Source: Hahella chejuensis KCTC 2396
GTDB taxonomy: Bacteria > Pseudomonadota > Gammaproteobacteria > Pseudomonadales > Oleiphilaceae
Assembly: GCF_000012985.1 (NCBI RefSeq)
Contig: NC_007645.1
Location: forward strand, 7,119,001-7,183,000
Length of the DNA: 64,000 nt
Reading direction: 5' to 3'
How positions within the stretch are numbered: position 1 is the stretch's first letter; every line of letters begins with the position of its first letter. This document shows, one piece after another, positions 35,630-45,308 of the stretch. The notes under the pieces were generated by a model that was not told the DNA's origin, searched no databases, and worked only from the letters and a program-made list of their open reading frames with translations. A program made the position numbers and the translations under genes.

Positions 35630-38600
35630 TTCTGTTTCCCATCCTGCTTAGCTGAGATAAATGTGTACCCAGCTTCCTGACCACGCTCAGTCATATAGCG
35701 AACAACGGAGCCTAATGGCAGCTCTTTGTTGTTCCCCTTCCAAATATCCGCATTACCAACAATCAACAAACGATCCATTGCACGAGACATCGCAACGTTG
35801 ATCCGATTTGGCGCTCGCAGGAATCCGGGGCTATGCTGCTTATCAGAACGCGTCAAGGACAAAATGATGATCCTATTTTCTTTACCTTGATAGCTGTCTA
35901 CAGTGTCAATTTTGACAATATCCTTGAAGCCATCACTCCAGATTTCCTGATTGAATTTCTGGCGAAGCAACCGCTTTTGCTCGGCATACATGCAAATCAC
36001 ACCTATTGCAGCTTCATCTTCGCTAGTGAGCTTCGATAGCTCCGCTACAAATTCAGCATCTTCAGACACCTGTTTGAGCACAGATATAATCTGATCGGCT
36101 TCGCTGCGGTTGTAGATACTTCTCCCACGATCTTCCGAGTGATGCGCCCGCTGGCCCAAGCTAGAGGTATCTAGCCAGGTCACCATGCTGCGCAAAGCTC
36201 GCGGGGCATGCTGATAGACGTCCGGAATTGCTCGCTCGCCATTTCGAAGCTTACCTTCATAGAAGGTCTTCGATACCAGATCACCAATAGGCGGGGCCAT
36301 ACGATACTGCGTCAGCAATGCAGCGCTAGCTTGATCACCATAGGTAGAGTTGAATGCGCGAGCAAAGTCACTTCGCAACACTTCATCGATCTCAGTGCGC
36401 GAACTGTGGATACCCAACTTCCTTGCCAAAGCAGCCTTATGCGCATCGGAGTACAACGGAGGAAGCTGCAGGTGGTCTCCCACTAGCAAGACACGACTAG
36501 CAGACTGCATCGCAATGGCTAGTTCACTCGCAATTGAGCGTGCAGCCTCGTCGATGATCACCCAGTCGTAGATGTTCTCCTGAATGCCAATGTGGCCCTG
36601 CCCAATACCGACACATGTTCCAGCCACCAACTGTCTGGAGCGCGCATAAAACTCGTCAACGTTGACCCGCTCTCCAGACAAAGCTTCCTGCATATCCCGC
36701 GATATTTTTGCTAGCGCTTTGACTCGACGTGCCTCATCAGGTCTGACGCCATACTCCCTACATAGCTTGGAAATCAGAATATCTTTTGCTTCTGAGACCC
36801 TCGCTCCTGCATCCAGGCTAATGCCGTACTCTGTGCTTAGCTTGGAACGGATTGAAAGATCCAGTTTTACTGATATCTCTTTCAGCTCCTTTATGTCTTT
36901 CTCATCGCTTAAGTCATTGACTTGATATAGCAATGTCTCAAGGTGATCAATTTGCTTGAACAGCTTAAGCTCGGCCAGCACAACACTGGAAATGAACTCA
37001 GGCTCCAAGCCAATGGCCTCACTCAACGCTTCAACGCGATACTTACTCTCAGCGTTGAAAAGTTCACGCTTCTCCGTTGTGATTGCGTTCGAATAGACAT
37101 CTTTTAGCCCTGGAGAAACAGCCCCTTCGCGGTTACTAAACCTTACGACTTCCAGATCCGTATTTAGTCGAGCACAGTGCTTCCTGATCCGCTCAGCAGC
37201 TGTATTTACAGCCTCATGTGACTGGCTAACCAACAAGATGCGTTTGGTGTTCTGCATCTCAACCAAATAATGCACAAAGGCCGCAATAAACTCAGTTTTA
37301 CCCGTCCCCGGAGGGCCCTGTAGCAAGGAAAGCGGTCCATTGTTGACCAACTTGGCGAACGCCTCTCGCTGCTGTTCATTTAGGCTGATCTTGTTTCCGT
37401 GGTGGTCTTCACGATCATACCTGGCGAAGTCAGCATCACTTAACGAAATGCCATAGTTGAGGGCAGCTTTTTCGCAAGATGGGTCAAAGAGATCCATCAG
37501 TTCTGGCATCACACCTTCTCGATCGAGTAGTCGCTCCAAAGCTCGTTTACGTTTGCGATACGAAGCACGATCCTGTTTGGTGCGGAAGAAGACAATATCA
37601 GTGTCGGTCAACTTGTATGCTGCCGCACGAGATTTGACCAGCCGGATCTCCTTAAGCGCTGACTTCTTAAGTGACACCTCGCCAATAAACCTCTCTACCC
37701 CTTCCTTATCAACCAATAATGCTTCGACTTCATCACTACTGCTGAATCCACCTAGAGGATCTACATCAGCAGAGTAAGGTATCAGAAGCTCTCCATGAGC
37801 GTCTGCTACAGGAATAGTTTCACCACTGACTTCAATATTGGGATACGACTCGGTCTCAGTATCTAGGATTGCCCGCCACAGTTTCGCAGTCGGTATTTCC
37901 AACGTCTTTGCTGAAGCTGGCTCCACAGCCTGCTTATCTAGCCTTGAGAAGGCTTCCTTCAACTGAAGAGTTAGTGTGTCTTCTTCTGGCTTTTCTTCAG
38001 GTGCTGTTGCCAGCTCAATCGCACGTGCAAAAGACTCATCTTCATTGAGCAGCTTAGTCAAAGCAGACATTTCTTGCGTGCGACCAGGAATAACCCGTAT
38101 GCCAATGCCAATTTCAAAATGGCTATCGTCAATATCCTGCTTGCGAATAGATGACCGTGGCCATGGCTTAAAGCCAACAAGCAGAGCTTGCTGCTGTTTG
38201 CAGAACATTGCAGAAAAGCTGCCGCCAATCCCAATGAAGGTTACTTTGACTTCAGTTGGCTCCTTATGGTTCGGCTCAATTTTGACATACAGATGCCCGT
38301 TATCGGGCAGGATAGTGATAGCTTCATCGGCATTGCCTGCCGTAATCTCAATCAGGCTTTGCTCTGATGATGCATTACCGCTATCTATCGCCTTTTTGAA
38401 GCGGCCTAAATCCTTAAACCCAAAATGAGGATCTTCTAACTCAGCTCGAATCGCATCTGCCAAGGCTGGGTAAGTTTCAGACTCATGCCCCCAAGACAAA
38501 CCTAGCAACTCGCAGGACATCTTCATCACTGCAAAGTTGTCACGCTCAAAAGAGGTACAACCATCGATATATTCAGGACTGTAGCTGTGGTTCTTGAGCT

Positions 38601-40590
38601 CCTCCCCTGCCGGTGAAAAGTCTGGGATATCGATTAAGTAAAGAGAGCGACTTTCAGTCTCCAGCATTACATTGCCAGGATGGATATCGCCGTGAGCAAC
38701 GCCAAGGCCGTGTAAGTGCTCTACAGCTGCAACAAACTTACCAATTAGCTCTATTTTCTCATCGTCTGCAATCAGCGCCTTGTCCCAAGTAGCTCCTTGC
38801 ACTTGATCTGTAACCATGTACAGACTCGATGACTTAGAAGCAATACCAAACTCACGGATTTCCGGTAGGTAAGTCGGTTTAACTGAAGAAAGCTTATCTA
38901 GCAGTTTCAGAAACTTAAGAATCTGGAAGTTTGCCGCTGAGTCATCTCCTTGTCCGCCAGCATTCAACCAGGCTTTTACGAGTCTTCCGCCTGAGACATA
39001 GACCTCTTTTTCAGCGGTCTCTACCAGAAAGTCATCATCTTCCCGATACTGACGTGAGTGGTTGATAGCATGCCGGTAAGGATCAAGCTCAGCATCGTCA
39101 AATGTTGGAATAGCCTCGCCTGCAGGTTCGGCTTGCTTCAACGCATCAAAGAACTCTGTAGCAGTGGCGAACTTTGCAGCAACAGCATCCAACAATGCTT
39201 CTGAAAACCATTGACCACTGTTTAACATGTCATCCTGAACTGTTTCCAGGCTCTTAGGAGACATACGCTTCCCGCTAAGCAAGTGCCAGGCAACAAGACC
39301 CAAGGCATGAACATCCTGCTGAAAAGGCGTCAATTCGCCCCCATCTAGCATGTCTTGTGCTTCAACAGCACCCACTGACAGACTCTTGCGATAATCTCCA
39401 ACGGTACCAATAGGTTGATGATAAGCCGAGATAAAGTTTGAAAGCGCGACCTCTTTTGATGGTGAGATCCAAAGACTATGATCAGCGATATCCCTGTGAG
39501 CAATTTTCATCTCGTGTAGGTCGCCAAACTTAGCAATTAGCAGCTTAGTGACATTCAAGCGGTCTAGTTCTGAGAAAGCCTTGCCATACTTTCCGATAAA
39601 CTCGTTAAACCGAACATGGCCAGGAGGAAGTTCGTATACCTCGCTGTACTCTGCTGTCACCTCGTCTTTTTGGAAACTCGTCAGTGACCGCAAGCAGTGG
39701 TTATATAAATCCCGGTTTTGGTGATTAATATGCTGTAACACTTCACGCTCACGGGAAACAATCTCTGCTCTTCCTTCAGGAGTGTATGCCTTGTTACCTT
39801 CGACATTCTTGAACTTCCATACCCGAAGCAAAGCCTCTGTGTTGGTCGAGATCTCTGACTTGGCAATATACTCTTTGTATACTTTCTTCGGGTGTTCGAA
39901 AATCTTATCTTTGGCTTCGTAACCATCTACCCGTAGAGCTTTAGGTCCAGTCTGAGGCCCTATGAACAAGTTATCAAAAATGGGAAAATCTTGGTTCAGA
40001 ACCTGTGCGTTGGGGTGTGGCCTGAAGTGCTTGTTAAAGGTATTGCGATCAGCAAACTTAAGGAAATCGGTTAACGAGATCGTATGGTGAAGCTGATCTT
40101 CAGGCAACTGACTGAAGTCTGCATTTCCAGTCATGACAACGAAGAAGTGAACAAAAGGGGGATAGCCTTTGTTCGTGAAACGTTGAGCCAGCCGCTTTAG
40201 CTTGTTGTCTAGTGTGAATTTTTTGCCGCGAGTTACACTGACTGGAGAGCGCCCCATGTTCTGGTCGCCCTTATACCAGGTGTCGCCACGTGCGGTAACA
40301 GGCTGATGGTTCCAGTCTTTCAATTCAACGATGATAACGTTGCAGTGCGTTACAATGACTAAATCGAATTCGCCTTCTTTTTTTGCCTCAACGAAACGAA
40401 AACCTGCATAGCCTTTCCAAGGGAGCATAACTTTGTTGTTGCCATAACTGCTTTGCAGCTGATCGCGCAGAGATCCTCCACGAACGGGAGCCTTAGGTGC
40501 ATTAACTGAATCTGAAAAGGCAGCCTTTATTTTCTCGATGGCTGCAACTTCCTGTTCTTGTAAGCCTCCATCCCAAATTTCTACTTCCAT
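35626..40590 (-). CDS. NERD + tandem kinase-like + SF1 helicase fusion (putative anti-phage protein)
   Basis: This 1654-residue protein combines four parts. A NERD nuclease-related domain (about 35-150) has 'EFDLVIVTHCNVIIVELKDW' with Asp 75 and E-x-K. A first kinase-like domain (about 250-480) has 'HRDIADHSLW' but no catalytic Lys/Asn pair or DFG, so it is a pseudokinase. A second kinase-like domain (about 525-720) has 'HGDIHPGNVML' and 'YLIDIPDFS', which keeps the Asp/Asn and metal Asp. A UPF1/DNA2-type SF1 helicase (about 1070-1640) has Walker A 'GPPGTGKT' at 1092-1099, 'VIIDEAARS', 'DSYQGKENRIIILSLTRS' and 'RINVAMSRAMDRLLIVGN'. A kinase fused to a COG1112-like helicase is characteristic of type I Mokosh defence proteins. 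The two kinase copies and the NERD domain are unusual. It leads a two-gene leftward operon. Confidence 0.8.
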   Translation of the reverse strand: MEVEIWDGGLQEQEVAAIEKIKAAFSDSVNAPKAPVRGGSLRDQLQSSYGNNKVMLPWKGYAGFRFVEAKKEGEFDLVIVTHCNVIIVELKDWNHQPVTARGDTWYKGDQNMGRSPVSVTRGKKFTLDNKLKRLAQRFTNKGYPPFVHFFVVMTGNADFSQLPEDQLHHTISLTDFLKFADRNTFNKHFRPHPNAQVLNQDFPIFDNLFIGPQTGPKALRVDGYEAKDKIFEHPKKVYKEYIAKSEISTNTEALLRVWKFKNVEGNKAYTPEGRAEIVSREREVLQHINHQNRDLYNHCLRSLTSFQKDEVTAEYSEVYELPPGHVRFNEFIGKYGKAFSELDRLNVTKLLIAKFGDLHEMKIAHRDIADHSLWISPSKEVALSNFISAYHQPIGTVGDYRKSLSVGAVEAQDMLDGGELTPFQQDVHALGLVAWHLLSGKRMSPKSLETVQDDMLNSGQWFSEALLDAVAAKFATATEFFDALKQAEPAGEAIPTFDDAELDPYRHAINHSRQYREDDDFLVETAEKEVYVSGGRLVKAWLNAGGQGDDSAANFQILKFLKLLDKLSSVKPTYLPEIREFGIASKSSSLYMVTDQVQGATWDKALIADDEKIELIGKFVAAVEHLHGLGVAHGDIHPGNVMLETESRSLYLIDIPDFSPAGEELKNHSYSPEYIDGCTSFERDNFAVMKMSCELLGLSWGHESETYPALADAIRAELEDPHFGFKDLGRFKKAIDSGNASSEQSLIEITAGNADEAITILPDNGHLYVKIEPNHKEPTEVKVTFIGIGGSFSAMFCKQQQALLVGFKPWPRSSIRKQDIDDSHFEIGIGIRVIPGRTQEMSALTKLLNEDESFARAIELATAPEEKPEEDTLTLQLKEAFSRLDKQAVEPASAKTLEIPTAKLWRAILDTETESYPNIEVSGETIPVADAHGELLIPYSADVDPLGGFSSSDEVEALLVDKEGVERFIGEVSLKKSALKEIRLVKSRAAAYKLTDTDIVFFRTKQDRASYRKRKRALERLLDREGVMPELMDLFDPSCEKAALNYGISLSDADFARYDREDHHGNKISLNEQQREAFAKLVNNGPLSLLQGPPGTGKTEFIAAFVHYLVEMQNTKRILLVSQSHEAVNTAAERIRKHCARLNTDLEVVRFSNREGAVSPGLKDVYSNAITTEKRELFNAESKYRVEALSEAIGLEPEFISSVVLAELKLFKQIDHLETLLYQVNDLSDEKDIKELKEISVKLDLSIRSKLSTEYGISLDAGARVSEAKDILISKLCREYGVRPDEARRVKALAKISRDMQEALSGERVNVDEFYARSRQLVAGTCVGIGQGHIGIQENIYDWVIIDEAARSIASELAIAMQSASRVLLVGDHLQLPPLYSDAHKAALARKLGIHSSRTEIDEVLRSDFARAFNSTYGDQASAALLTQYRMAPPIGDLVSKTFYEGKLRNGERAIPDVYQHAPRALRSMVTWLDTSSLGQRAHHSEDRGRSIYNRSEADQIISVLKQVSEDAEFVAELSKLTSEDEAAIGVICMYAEQKRLLRQKFNQEIWSDGFKDIVKIDTVDSYQGKENRIIILSLTRSDKQHSPGFLRAPNRINVAMSRAMDRLLIVGNADIWKGNNKELPLGSVVRYMTERGQEAGYTFISAKQDGKQK

Positions 40591-40861
40591 GCTTTCTTCC
40601 TAAATAAGAATTCAATATGTCTGAGGATCAACTCTTTTATAAAGTCCTCTTCAACTCTGGAACCAACTCTTCATATCTATACTTGACACTTGCATTTACC
40701 GGTAACGCCCTTTTTATTAAGCTTACGTTCCGTTTATCATTCGTAATTCATTCTCACATTACTTTTATTATAGTGACCCCAGAATCTCCAACCGCATTTC
40801 AAGCGGAATTTTGATCGATGCGTCGCCCCTTTCCCCCTGCTAAGCTGGCGCTCAATAGGAC
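40591..40861. other. Upstream region of the NERD-kinase-helicase operon
   Basis: This AT-rich region should hold the promoter of the leftward operon. Short TATA-like steps are present (for example near 40675 and 40730), but I cannot fix -35/-10 boxes. No gene is supported. Confidence 0.35.
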
Positions 40862-41160
40862 TTAAAGTTCAAATAACGTAGCATTTGGCGCAAGTTTCTG
40901 GATGTCAGATAGGTTCCACCCGCCATCTACCGGAATAGCAACATGATCTCCCACCAATACAGCATATGCGGTGTTCAAAGAAAAAGTTGGGGCATCAATA
41001 TGTGCTCGACCAGCTTGCTCCATATTAAAAACTTCTTCAGCCAAAACCTGCGGGTTCGCATTGTTCTCAATGGGATAGGGTAAATCAGATTTCTGTGTGT
41101 TCTAACTGCCGACCAAGCTAAGATAAATAGGAGGGCATAGCATACCCTGCGCAAACGCAC
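40862..41160 (-). pseudogene. Frameshifted small exported protein
   Basis: Two frames join into one plausible product. The first (GTG at 41160) encodes a signal-peptide-like start, 'MRLRRVCYALLFILAWSAV'. The second, open from about 41110 to 40862, encodes 'DLPYPIENNANPQVLAEEVF', 'NMEQAGRAHIDAPTFSLNTA' and a tail 'VGDHVAIPVDGGWNLSDIQK'. A one-base shift near the ACACAC stretch at about 41100 would give a protein of about 95 residues. No family is recognised, and the frames could also be chance. Confidence 0.35.
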
Positions 41161-41265
41161 TGAAAACTACACGATCATTTGAAAATGGGTATCAATTGTG
41201 GTGACTGAGGCATGCAAGGTCGTCGAATACCGATACTCACGCCTCATCCGTGATCCGCTTGCGAA

Positions 41266-41703
41266 TTAGTGCTGAACTGGGATAGCCTCAAATAAGCAGA
41301 AATTTACACTATCTGCAGCGATACTGAACATGTTTGTATCGTCGAAATTACTAAACGTATAACCACAAGTGACGACCATCAGGCTACTATCATTCGATAC
41401 TGTCACTAAATCAAGGGGATACACGATCACATAGTCCTCTCCCTTCATAGAAAAGTCACTGGCGGAGAGGGGAATGTCGTAATCTTCCTGCAACGTTCGA
41501 CGCAACTCGTCATGCTTCTTCCTCTCCGTTTCCTTGTAGGGGGCGAATAGGTCATCAGCGCAAGCCCCCTGAAACAGGCCTTCGCTTTGGGCTTGCAATA
41601 TCAACTCCCGCGCTTCTGCACTCTTTAGTGACCGCCGTGAGAAGGCTCCTTCAGGGAAATTGTCCAGCTGAACATGCCAAAAAGATAAAAATAACTTTGT
41701 CAT
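41266..41703 (-). CDS. Hypothetical protein
   Basis: This 145-residue soluble protein has an N-terminal strand (MTKLFLSFWHVQL), a helical middle with 'SAEARELILQAQSEGLFQGA' and an alpha/beta C-terminus ('MKGEDYVIVYPLDLVTVSND'). No signal peptide or known motif is seen. The fold could resemble small viral or immunity proteins, but I cannot assign a family. It stands alone between debris and the left boundary repeat of the dnd module. Confidence 0.55.
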   Translation of the reverse strand: MTKLFLSFWHVQLDNFPEGAFSRRSLKSAEARELILQAQSEGLFQGACADDLFAPYKETERKKHDELRRTLQEDYDIPLSASDFSMKGEDYVIVYPLDLVTVSNDSSLMVVTCGYTFSNFDDTNMFSIAADSVNFCLFEAIPVQH

Positions 41704-41897
41704 GGTTATAGCCTGAGTAAAGCTTTATTGCTTGACCTACGGGAAGGCAAAGAGGCCTTCACAGTATTCTAGCGCCAATTGTTGGAGTTTTCCCACAAAC
41801 CAGACCTAATCTACAGGACAAGGCTAGTTGGGAAAGTAACTTTTAGCCACATACGAAACCTTCCGTTTGCATGCAGGCAAAGAACTCCGAACCGTCA

Positions 41898-42001
41898 GTT
41901 CTAGCCACATCCACGCTCCCTTCGGTTTTATCTTCAACTTCCCTTTGTCCTATAGTGACACGAGTTTCTCCAACCACCTGTTGGAGATTTAGACCACCCT
42001 C
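41898..42001 (+). repeat. Left direct repeat (element A) flanking the dnd/dpt module
   Basis: About 100 bases, clearly similar to 57707-57812 in the same orientation. Both share the stretch around 'TTTTATCTTCAACTTCCCTT' and 'GAGATTTAGACCACCCTC'. A hairpin with arms TCTCCAAC (41967-41974) and GTTGGAGA (41980-41987) is conserved in both copies; the single difference lies in the loop. Confidence 0.8.
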
Positions 42002-42065
42002 AAGGTGCTGCACTTATTGGTTGAATCCAAGACTGATTCGGATTGCTGACAAACGCAACGCCCAG
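41988..42065 (+). mobile_element. IS5-type transposase fragment, left copy
   Basis: A short stretch ending 'RIADKRNAQL' is nearly identical to the start of the longer IS5-type remnant at 56117-56195. Only the beginning is kept, and it runs into a stop. It directly follows repeat A. Confidence 0.65.
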
Positions 42066-42229
42066 CTGTAGAAGAACAAAAAAGAATCATACTTTGTAAC
42101 AATAGATAGCTTTGAAAAGAGAGAGAGATAGATACCCTACCCAACAACCACAGGGCCCTCACGGCACGTCTCCAGCCCTAGAATTGAGAGGCTGACGAGT
42201 GACTCTTAAAACTCTGGACTAAGCACCTA

Positions 42230-42405
42230 TCAAATGGCTAGGCGAGACTTACTCAACAGAGCCATCACCACTCGTAACCCAATAGGGTGCTTTTTGAGCA
42301 GTTTTTCAAGATCACTGTACGTCAGTAAATCAACTTTAGAGGCCTTAGCCGCGCTGCGCACTTTATCGTTGTAGCCTTTTGCGTTGGTGGGGCAATCAAG
42401 TGGTT
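42230..42405 (-). pseudogene. C-terminal remnant of an unknown gene
   Basis: This is an open stretch of 58 codons with no start codon. It reads 'CPTNAKGYNDKVRSAAKASK' and then 'VDLLTYSDLEKLLKKHPIGL' before ending '...LLSKSRLAI'. The composition is protein-like, and a stop precedes the first readable codon. It is probably the decayed end of a lost gene; I cannot name the family. Confidence 0.45.
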
Positions 42406-42627
42406 AAATTTTTTTCAACATTTTTTCTTCGTACAGTAGCTTTGCCCGGTAAACCTACCCCTTTTATGTGCCCGTATAGTCTTTAAAAAATAGCTAGGCC
42501 ATGTAAATCGAAGGCATACATAGGATAAGAGGGATTTACCTTATTTAGCAGGAAAGCTTGCATTTGGTAAAAACAACAAACAAAATACCGCTTGTTCGTA
42601 AAAAATAACGTACAGACATGAGTAATA

Positions 42628-43728
42628 ATGGTTTCATCTCTACTCAACGAATATACCCACAAATTCCCAGCGGTCCGAGGCATGCAAGCAGGCAGGCCAT
42701 GCTACATAGCGATGTGCCCGATGAGGCTTATACCCAAATTATTTGTCTTCGACGAAGATGTTGTACCCCCGGAGCTTCGCGCCCAACGTCGCCTAAACGA
42801 AAGCCGTGTACCCGATATTACTCATTATCTCGTCGAAAATCCTGATTCATATACGCTCTCTGCGATCACGGCATCTATCGACGGCTCCGTTATTTTCGAG
42901 CCTGTGGCGGACACTGGGCCTGCAATTAACTTAGGCATGCTCTCCATTGGTATGGATACCCAGATTCTGGTGAATGATGGTCAGCACCGTCGTAAAGCCA
43001 TCGAGCAAGCTGTAAAGGAAGCCCATGAGTTAGGGCACGATAATATTCCTGTATTGTTCTTCGTTGATGAGGGCCTCACGCGAAGCCAGCAAATGTTTGC
43101 CGACCTTAATAAGCACGCAGTGCGACCTTCAGATTCACTCAGTACGCTCTACGACCATAGAGATGGCGGCTCCAAACTAGCCAGATATGTATTTGAATGC
43201 GTGCCCTGCTTTAAGTCCCTAACCGATCTCGAAAGTAGTAGTCTCTCTAAGCGAAGCAGCAAGCTCTTTACCTTGAGCTCTCTAAAACAGGCCTCAAAAG
43301 CTCTCCTAGGTAAACGCGGGAAAGATCCAATATCAGAACCCGAAATGCAATTAGCCTGTGAGTACTGGGAAGCTGTCTGTAGTAACATGCCCCACTGGCA
43401 TGATGCCCTAGAACGCAATATCTCCACCTCCGATCTTCGAGAACAATACATCCATGCTCACGGGATTGGATTGGGAGCACTGGGAGAAGCCGGATCTGAC
43501 TTGCTGAGACAATTTCCGAATAATTGGAAAGATAAACTCACACACCTATCGGAGATCGACTGGAGTCGCTCAAATATTAAACAGTGGCGAGGCCGAGCCA
43601 TGGACAATCACGGCAAGATCAGTAAGACACGCAGTAGCACCGTACTCACAGCAAATATCATCCGTCATGCACTTGGAGTATCCCTGGGTGCAGAACAACA
43701 ACACATCGAAGACCAGCTGACCTCATGA
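42628..43728 (+). CDS. dndB: DNA sulphur modification protein DndB (regulator)
   Basis: This 366-residue member of the DGQHR family carries the hallmark 'VNDGQHRRKAIEQA'. In Dnd systems DndB binds the dnd promoter region and represses the operon, and its loss changes how fully sites are modified; it is not needed for sulphur insertion itself. The N-terminus ('VRGMQAGRPCYIAMCPMRL') matches the family, so it is full length. ATG 42628 has no clear ribosome binding site, and a second frame starts ten bases upstream, but the family match favours this one. It is the first gene of dndBCDE. The next gene, dndC, starts 4 bases before its stop (ATGA overlap). Confidence 0.92.
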   Translation: MVSSLLNEYTHKFPAVRGMQAGRPCYIAMCPMRLIPKLFVFDEDVVPPELRAQRRLNESRVPDITHYLVENPDSYTLSAITASIDGSVIFEPVADTGPAINLGMLSIGMDTQILVNDGQHRRKAIEQAVKEAHELGHDNIPVLFFVDEGLTRSQQMFADLNKHAVRPSDSLSTLYDHRDGGSKLARYVFECVPCFKSLTDLESSSLSKRSSKLFTLSSLKQASKALLGKRGKDPISEPEMQLACEYWEAVCSNMPHWHDALERNISTSDLREQYIHAHGIGLGALGEAGSDLLRQFPNNWKDKLTHLSEIDWSRSNIKQWRGRAMDNHGKISKTRSSTVLTANIIRHALGVSLGAEQQHIEDQLTS

Positions 43729-45308
43729 GCCAAAGAAAAACACTATACCCCAGCATGGATAAGATGCTGGAGGCGTCTGCATTCGCCGGCCGTCCGGCGC
43801 TCGATCTGATTCTGGAAATACAGAGCCTCTACCTGGAGAATGACAAACCATGGGTTATCGGCTTTAGTGGCGGCAAAGATAGTACAACAGTTTTATCTCT
43901 CATCTATGTAGCTCTTACTGGCCTCCCAGAAGCAAAGCGCCACAAACATATCTATGTGATCTCATCAGACACCCTGGTCGAAACGCCTATGGTCGTCGAT
44001 ATGATCAACGATTCGATTGAGGCCATTAACAGAAATGCGCAGGACAAGAAGCTGCCTATTTCGGCCCACGTTGTTTACCCCGCATGGAACGAAACCTTTT
44101 GGGTAAACCTCTTGGGTAAAGGCTACCCCGCACCGACTCAAAACTTCCGTTGGTGTACTGAGCGGATGAAAATCGATCCAGTCAGCACCTTTATCAAAGA
44201 TAAAATTGCTCGCTTTGGTGAAGTCATCGTTGTCTTAGGCGCTCGTAGTCAAGAAAGCTCTTCCCGCGCTCAGGTCATTGCAAAACATAAGATCGAAGGT
44301 TCTTCACTATCCCGTCACTCATCGTTACCTGGCGCCTTTACCTATATGCCAATTGAGGACTGGACCTTCGATGAAGTTTGGATGTACCTCTTAGGTGCCC
44401 CTGCCCCCTGGGGTGGTGACCACTTCGAACTGTTCGAGCTTTACAAAGACTCAAGTGCGGGTGAGTGCCCCTTGGTGATAGATACCAACACACCCTCCTG
44501 TGGTAACTCCCGGTTTGGCTGCTGGACTTGCACGGTCGTCACAAAAGACAGAGCCATTGAAGGACTTATTGATTCAGGGGAAGTGTGGCTGAAGAAGCTT
44601 AAAAGCTTTCGCAACAAGCTCTTTAAAACTACGCTTCCAGAAAATAAGAACGAGTACCGTAACTTTAAGCGTCGTACCGGACGAATTCAGTATGCACGCG
44701 GCGCAATTGACAATGACAATATCGCCGAAATCAAAACGATTCCTGGGCCTTACCTGCTCGAATACAGAAAGCAATGGCTGAAAGAACTACTTACTATTGA
44801 GAAAAACCTCATAGAGGAAGGGCGAAAAATTCAGCTTATTCACCCAGAAGAGCTTCATGCCATTCGAAAAGAGTGGATGTTCGATCCCAATGAGCCAGAC
44901 TGGTCAGACGAACTGCCCAAAATCTACCACAGTGTCTATGGCGAAGACTTAGACTGGGTCGAGCACGATAGTGGAGCCTTCTCACAGGCAGACGCCGACC
45001 TCATTGCCGAGCTTTCGGCCGAGAATGGTGTACCCGCAGAATTGGTCATGAAGCTTTTAGAGCTTGAGCTCTCCATGGACGGCCTTAGTCGCCGCAAAGG
45101 GTTATTTAACAAGATTGAGAACTTGCTCAAGAACGACTGGGGAAGCAAGGAAGATATTCAAGCGGCCAAAGCAGCAGCGACCCACACGTCAGACTTTAAA
45201 AACAAACTGAAAACTGAGCTCAACACCGAAAGCTCAGATCTACACCTGAAGTCTGTCTATGACGAACAACTCAAAGCTCTGACAAAAGAGTATGAGGCCC
45301 TAAGCTAA
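43725..45308 (+). CDS. dndC: DNA phosphorothioation protein DndC
   Basis: This 527-residue enzyme belongs to the PAPS-reductase-like family. It activates and inserts sulphur in place of a non-bridging oxygen in the DNA backbone. The ATP-pyrophosphatase P-loop is 'VIGFSGGKDSTTVLSLI' (S-G-G-K-D-S). The iron-sulphur cluster cysteines lie in 'CPLVIDTNTPSCGNSRFGC', ending in C-W-T-C, giving four conserved Cys. The R-x-W-C block 'FRWCTERMKIDP' matches family substrate-binding sequence. It overlaps dndB by 4 bases, and dndD starts at the last base of its stop codon (TAATG), so all are translated together. Length is normal. Confidence 0.95.
   Translation: MSQRKTLYPSMDKMLEASAFAGRPALDLILEIQSLYLENDKPWVIGFSGGKDSTTVLSLIYVALTGLPEAKRHKHIYVISSDTLVETPMVVDMINDSIEAINRNAQDKKLPISAHVVYPAWNETFWVNLLGKGYPAPTQNFRWCTERMKIDPVSTFIKDKIARFGEVIVVLGARSQESSSRAQVIAKHKIEGSSLSRHSSLPGAFTYMPIEDWTFDEVWMYLLGAPAPWGGDHFELFELYKDSSAGECPLVIDTNTPSCGNSRFGCWTCTVVTKDRAIEGLIDSGEVWLKKLKSFRNKLFKTTLPENKNEYRNFKRRTGRIQYARGAIDNDNIAEIKTIPGPYLLEYRKQWLKELLTIEKNLIEEGRKIQLIHPEELHAIRKEWMFDPNEPDWSDELPKIYHSVYGEDLDWVEHDSGAFSQADADLIAELSAENGVPAELVMKLLELELSMDGLSRRKGLFNKIENLLKNDWGSKEDIQAAKAAATHTSDFKNKLKTELNTESSDLHLKSVYDEQLKALTKEYEALS

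Larger units (their letters stand above)
41704..42627. other. Gene-poor left boundary of the dnd module
   Basis: No complete gene is seen. The stretch contains the left copy of the direct repeat, an IS5-type fragment, a 58-codon gene remnant and then the AT-rich region upstream of dndB, which should hold the dndB promoter. Each sub-feature is listed separately. Confidence 0.5.

Noticed and set aside
29985-40590. BREX or DISARM locus
   Set aside because: Neither a PglZ/BrxC nor DrmA/DrmB component is visible. A large methyltransferase and a helicase alone are not sufficient, so the two modules are described as separate.
41871-42071. Plus-strand open frame across the left repeat
   Set aside because: It is the open reading of repeat A and an IS5 fragment, not a gene.
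42618-42845. Alternative frame starting 10 bases before dndB
   Set aside because: It lacks any Dnd family match, whereas the dndB frame carries the DGQHR motif and the correct N-terminus.
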